A stretch of DNA of 64,000 nt, from assembly GCF_051486985.1 (NCBI RefSeq), contig NZ_JAHVDV010000005.1:124001-188000 (forward strand), written 5' to 3'. Under the pieces are notes generated by a model that was given only the letters and a program-made list of their open reading frames with translations, did not search any database and had not been told where the DNA came from. Both the position numbers and the translations under genes were made by a program. The stretch is from CBFFRJ01 sp051486985 (lineage in GTDB: Bacteria > Pseudomonadota > Gammaproteobacteria > Enterobacterales > Enterobacteriaceae). This document shows, piece by piece, positions 63,811-64,000 of this stretch; the first letter of the stretch is position 1, and each line of letters begins with the position of its first letter.

Positions 63811-64000
63811 ATGCTCAGACGCGCAATCTGCTTTTCAGTCCTGTCACTCATGTCCATTCCCGGCACTCAGGCCGGTATTCAGCTTGATGCCACCCGCGTG
63901 ATTTACCCACAAGGGAAACAAGAAACAACGCTGGGCATCAAAAATGAAGCCAGCGACCCCCGTATGATTCAGGCATGGGTGGATGCGGGGGAAGAGAATA
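63811..64000 (+). CDS. Periplasmic fimbrial chaperone, N-terminal part (cut by window edge)
   Basis: PapD-like chaperone that folds and delivers pilus subunits in the periplasm. Visible 63 residues: signal peptide MLRRAICFSVLSLMSIPGTQ, mature start AGIQLDATRVIYPQGKQETT, which is the typical first strands of the family, then LGIKNEASDPRMIQAWVDAG. ATG follows GGAGGG. No major pilin gene precedes it, so this may be the first gene of a chaperone-usher operon or a pilin-less cluster; the rest lies outside. Confidence 0.88.
   Translation, partial: MLRRAICFSVLSLMSIPGTQAGIQLDATRVIYPQGKQETTLGIKNEASDPRMIQAWVDAGEEN

Noticed and set aside
1..64000. CRISPR array or replication origin
   Set aside because: No run of regularly spaced repeats and no DnaA-box cluster was noticed on reading.

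Overview
The window is enterobacterial chromosome, most like Enterobacter or a close relative. The evidence is the near-identity of many products to Escherichia coli K-12 housekeeping proteins and the E. coli gene order ompF-asnS-pncB-pepN ... pyrD-zapC-ycbX-rlmL-uup-pqiABC-rmf-fabA-lonH-matP-ompA-sulA-sxy-yccS-yccF-helD-mgsA-yccT-yccU-hspQ-rlmI-acyP-tusE-yccA-serT, then agp-yccJ-wrbA-ymdF-rut-put. The species was not established; that would need a database comparison.

Positions 1-34600 are conserved core: envelope (ompF partial, pqiABC, ompA), amino acid, NAD, pyrimidine and lipid metabolism (asnS, pncB, pepN, pyrD, fabA), rRNA modification and ribosome hibernation (rlmL, rlmI, rmf), and division or chromosome organisation (zapC, matP, sulA). 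Several familiar control elements are readable: the ompF promoter with an OmpR site, a NadR box at pncB, the pyrD leader hairpin, FadR and FabR sites at fabA, a LexA box at sulA and a CpxR box at yccA. The ssu and elf genes that lie between pepN and pyrD in E. coli K-12 are absent. One unfamiliar gene (32218-33021) sits between rlmI and acyP.

Positions 34700-47630 are the accessory zone. An orphan OppA-type binding protein precedes tRNA-Ser(UGA). The 3' end of this tRNA and the following bases (36727-36750) are repeated exactly at 41031-41054. Between the repeats lies an AT-rich, decayed 4.3 kb island. It holds an integrase C-terminal fragment, a peptidoglycan-binding plus pesticin-type muramidase gene with one in-frame stop codon, an overlapping LprI-type (lysozyme inhibitor family) gene that looks like its immunity partner, and a truncated IS3-family transposase. 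Beyond the island are a DUF3750 gene and a four-gene minus-strand operon (MFS transporter, VOC protein, D-2-hydroxyacid dehydrogenase, SDR). This operon diverges from a citrate-synthase-like protein carrying an N-terminal MerR-like helix-turn-helix. The 642 bp between them carry two copies of a dyad, TTGAT-N7-ATCAA, each with an extra adjoining half site. This arrangement is the best candidate here for an undescribed regulated pathway.

Positions 47700-64000 return to core-like content: agp, yccJ-wrbA, ymdF, an EamA transporter, rutABCDEF with divergent rutR but without rutG, an ERIC repeat between rutA and rutR, a second LprI-family gene, putA and putP with PutA operators between them, and the start of a fimbrial chaperone gene cut by the window end.
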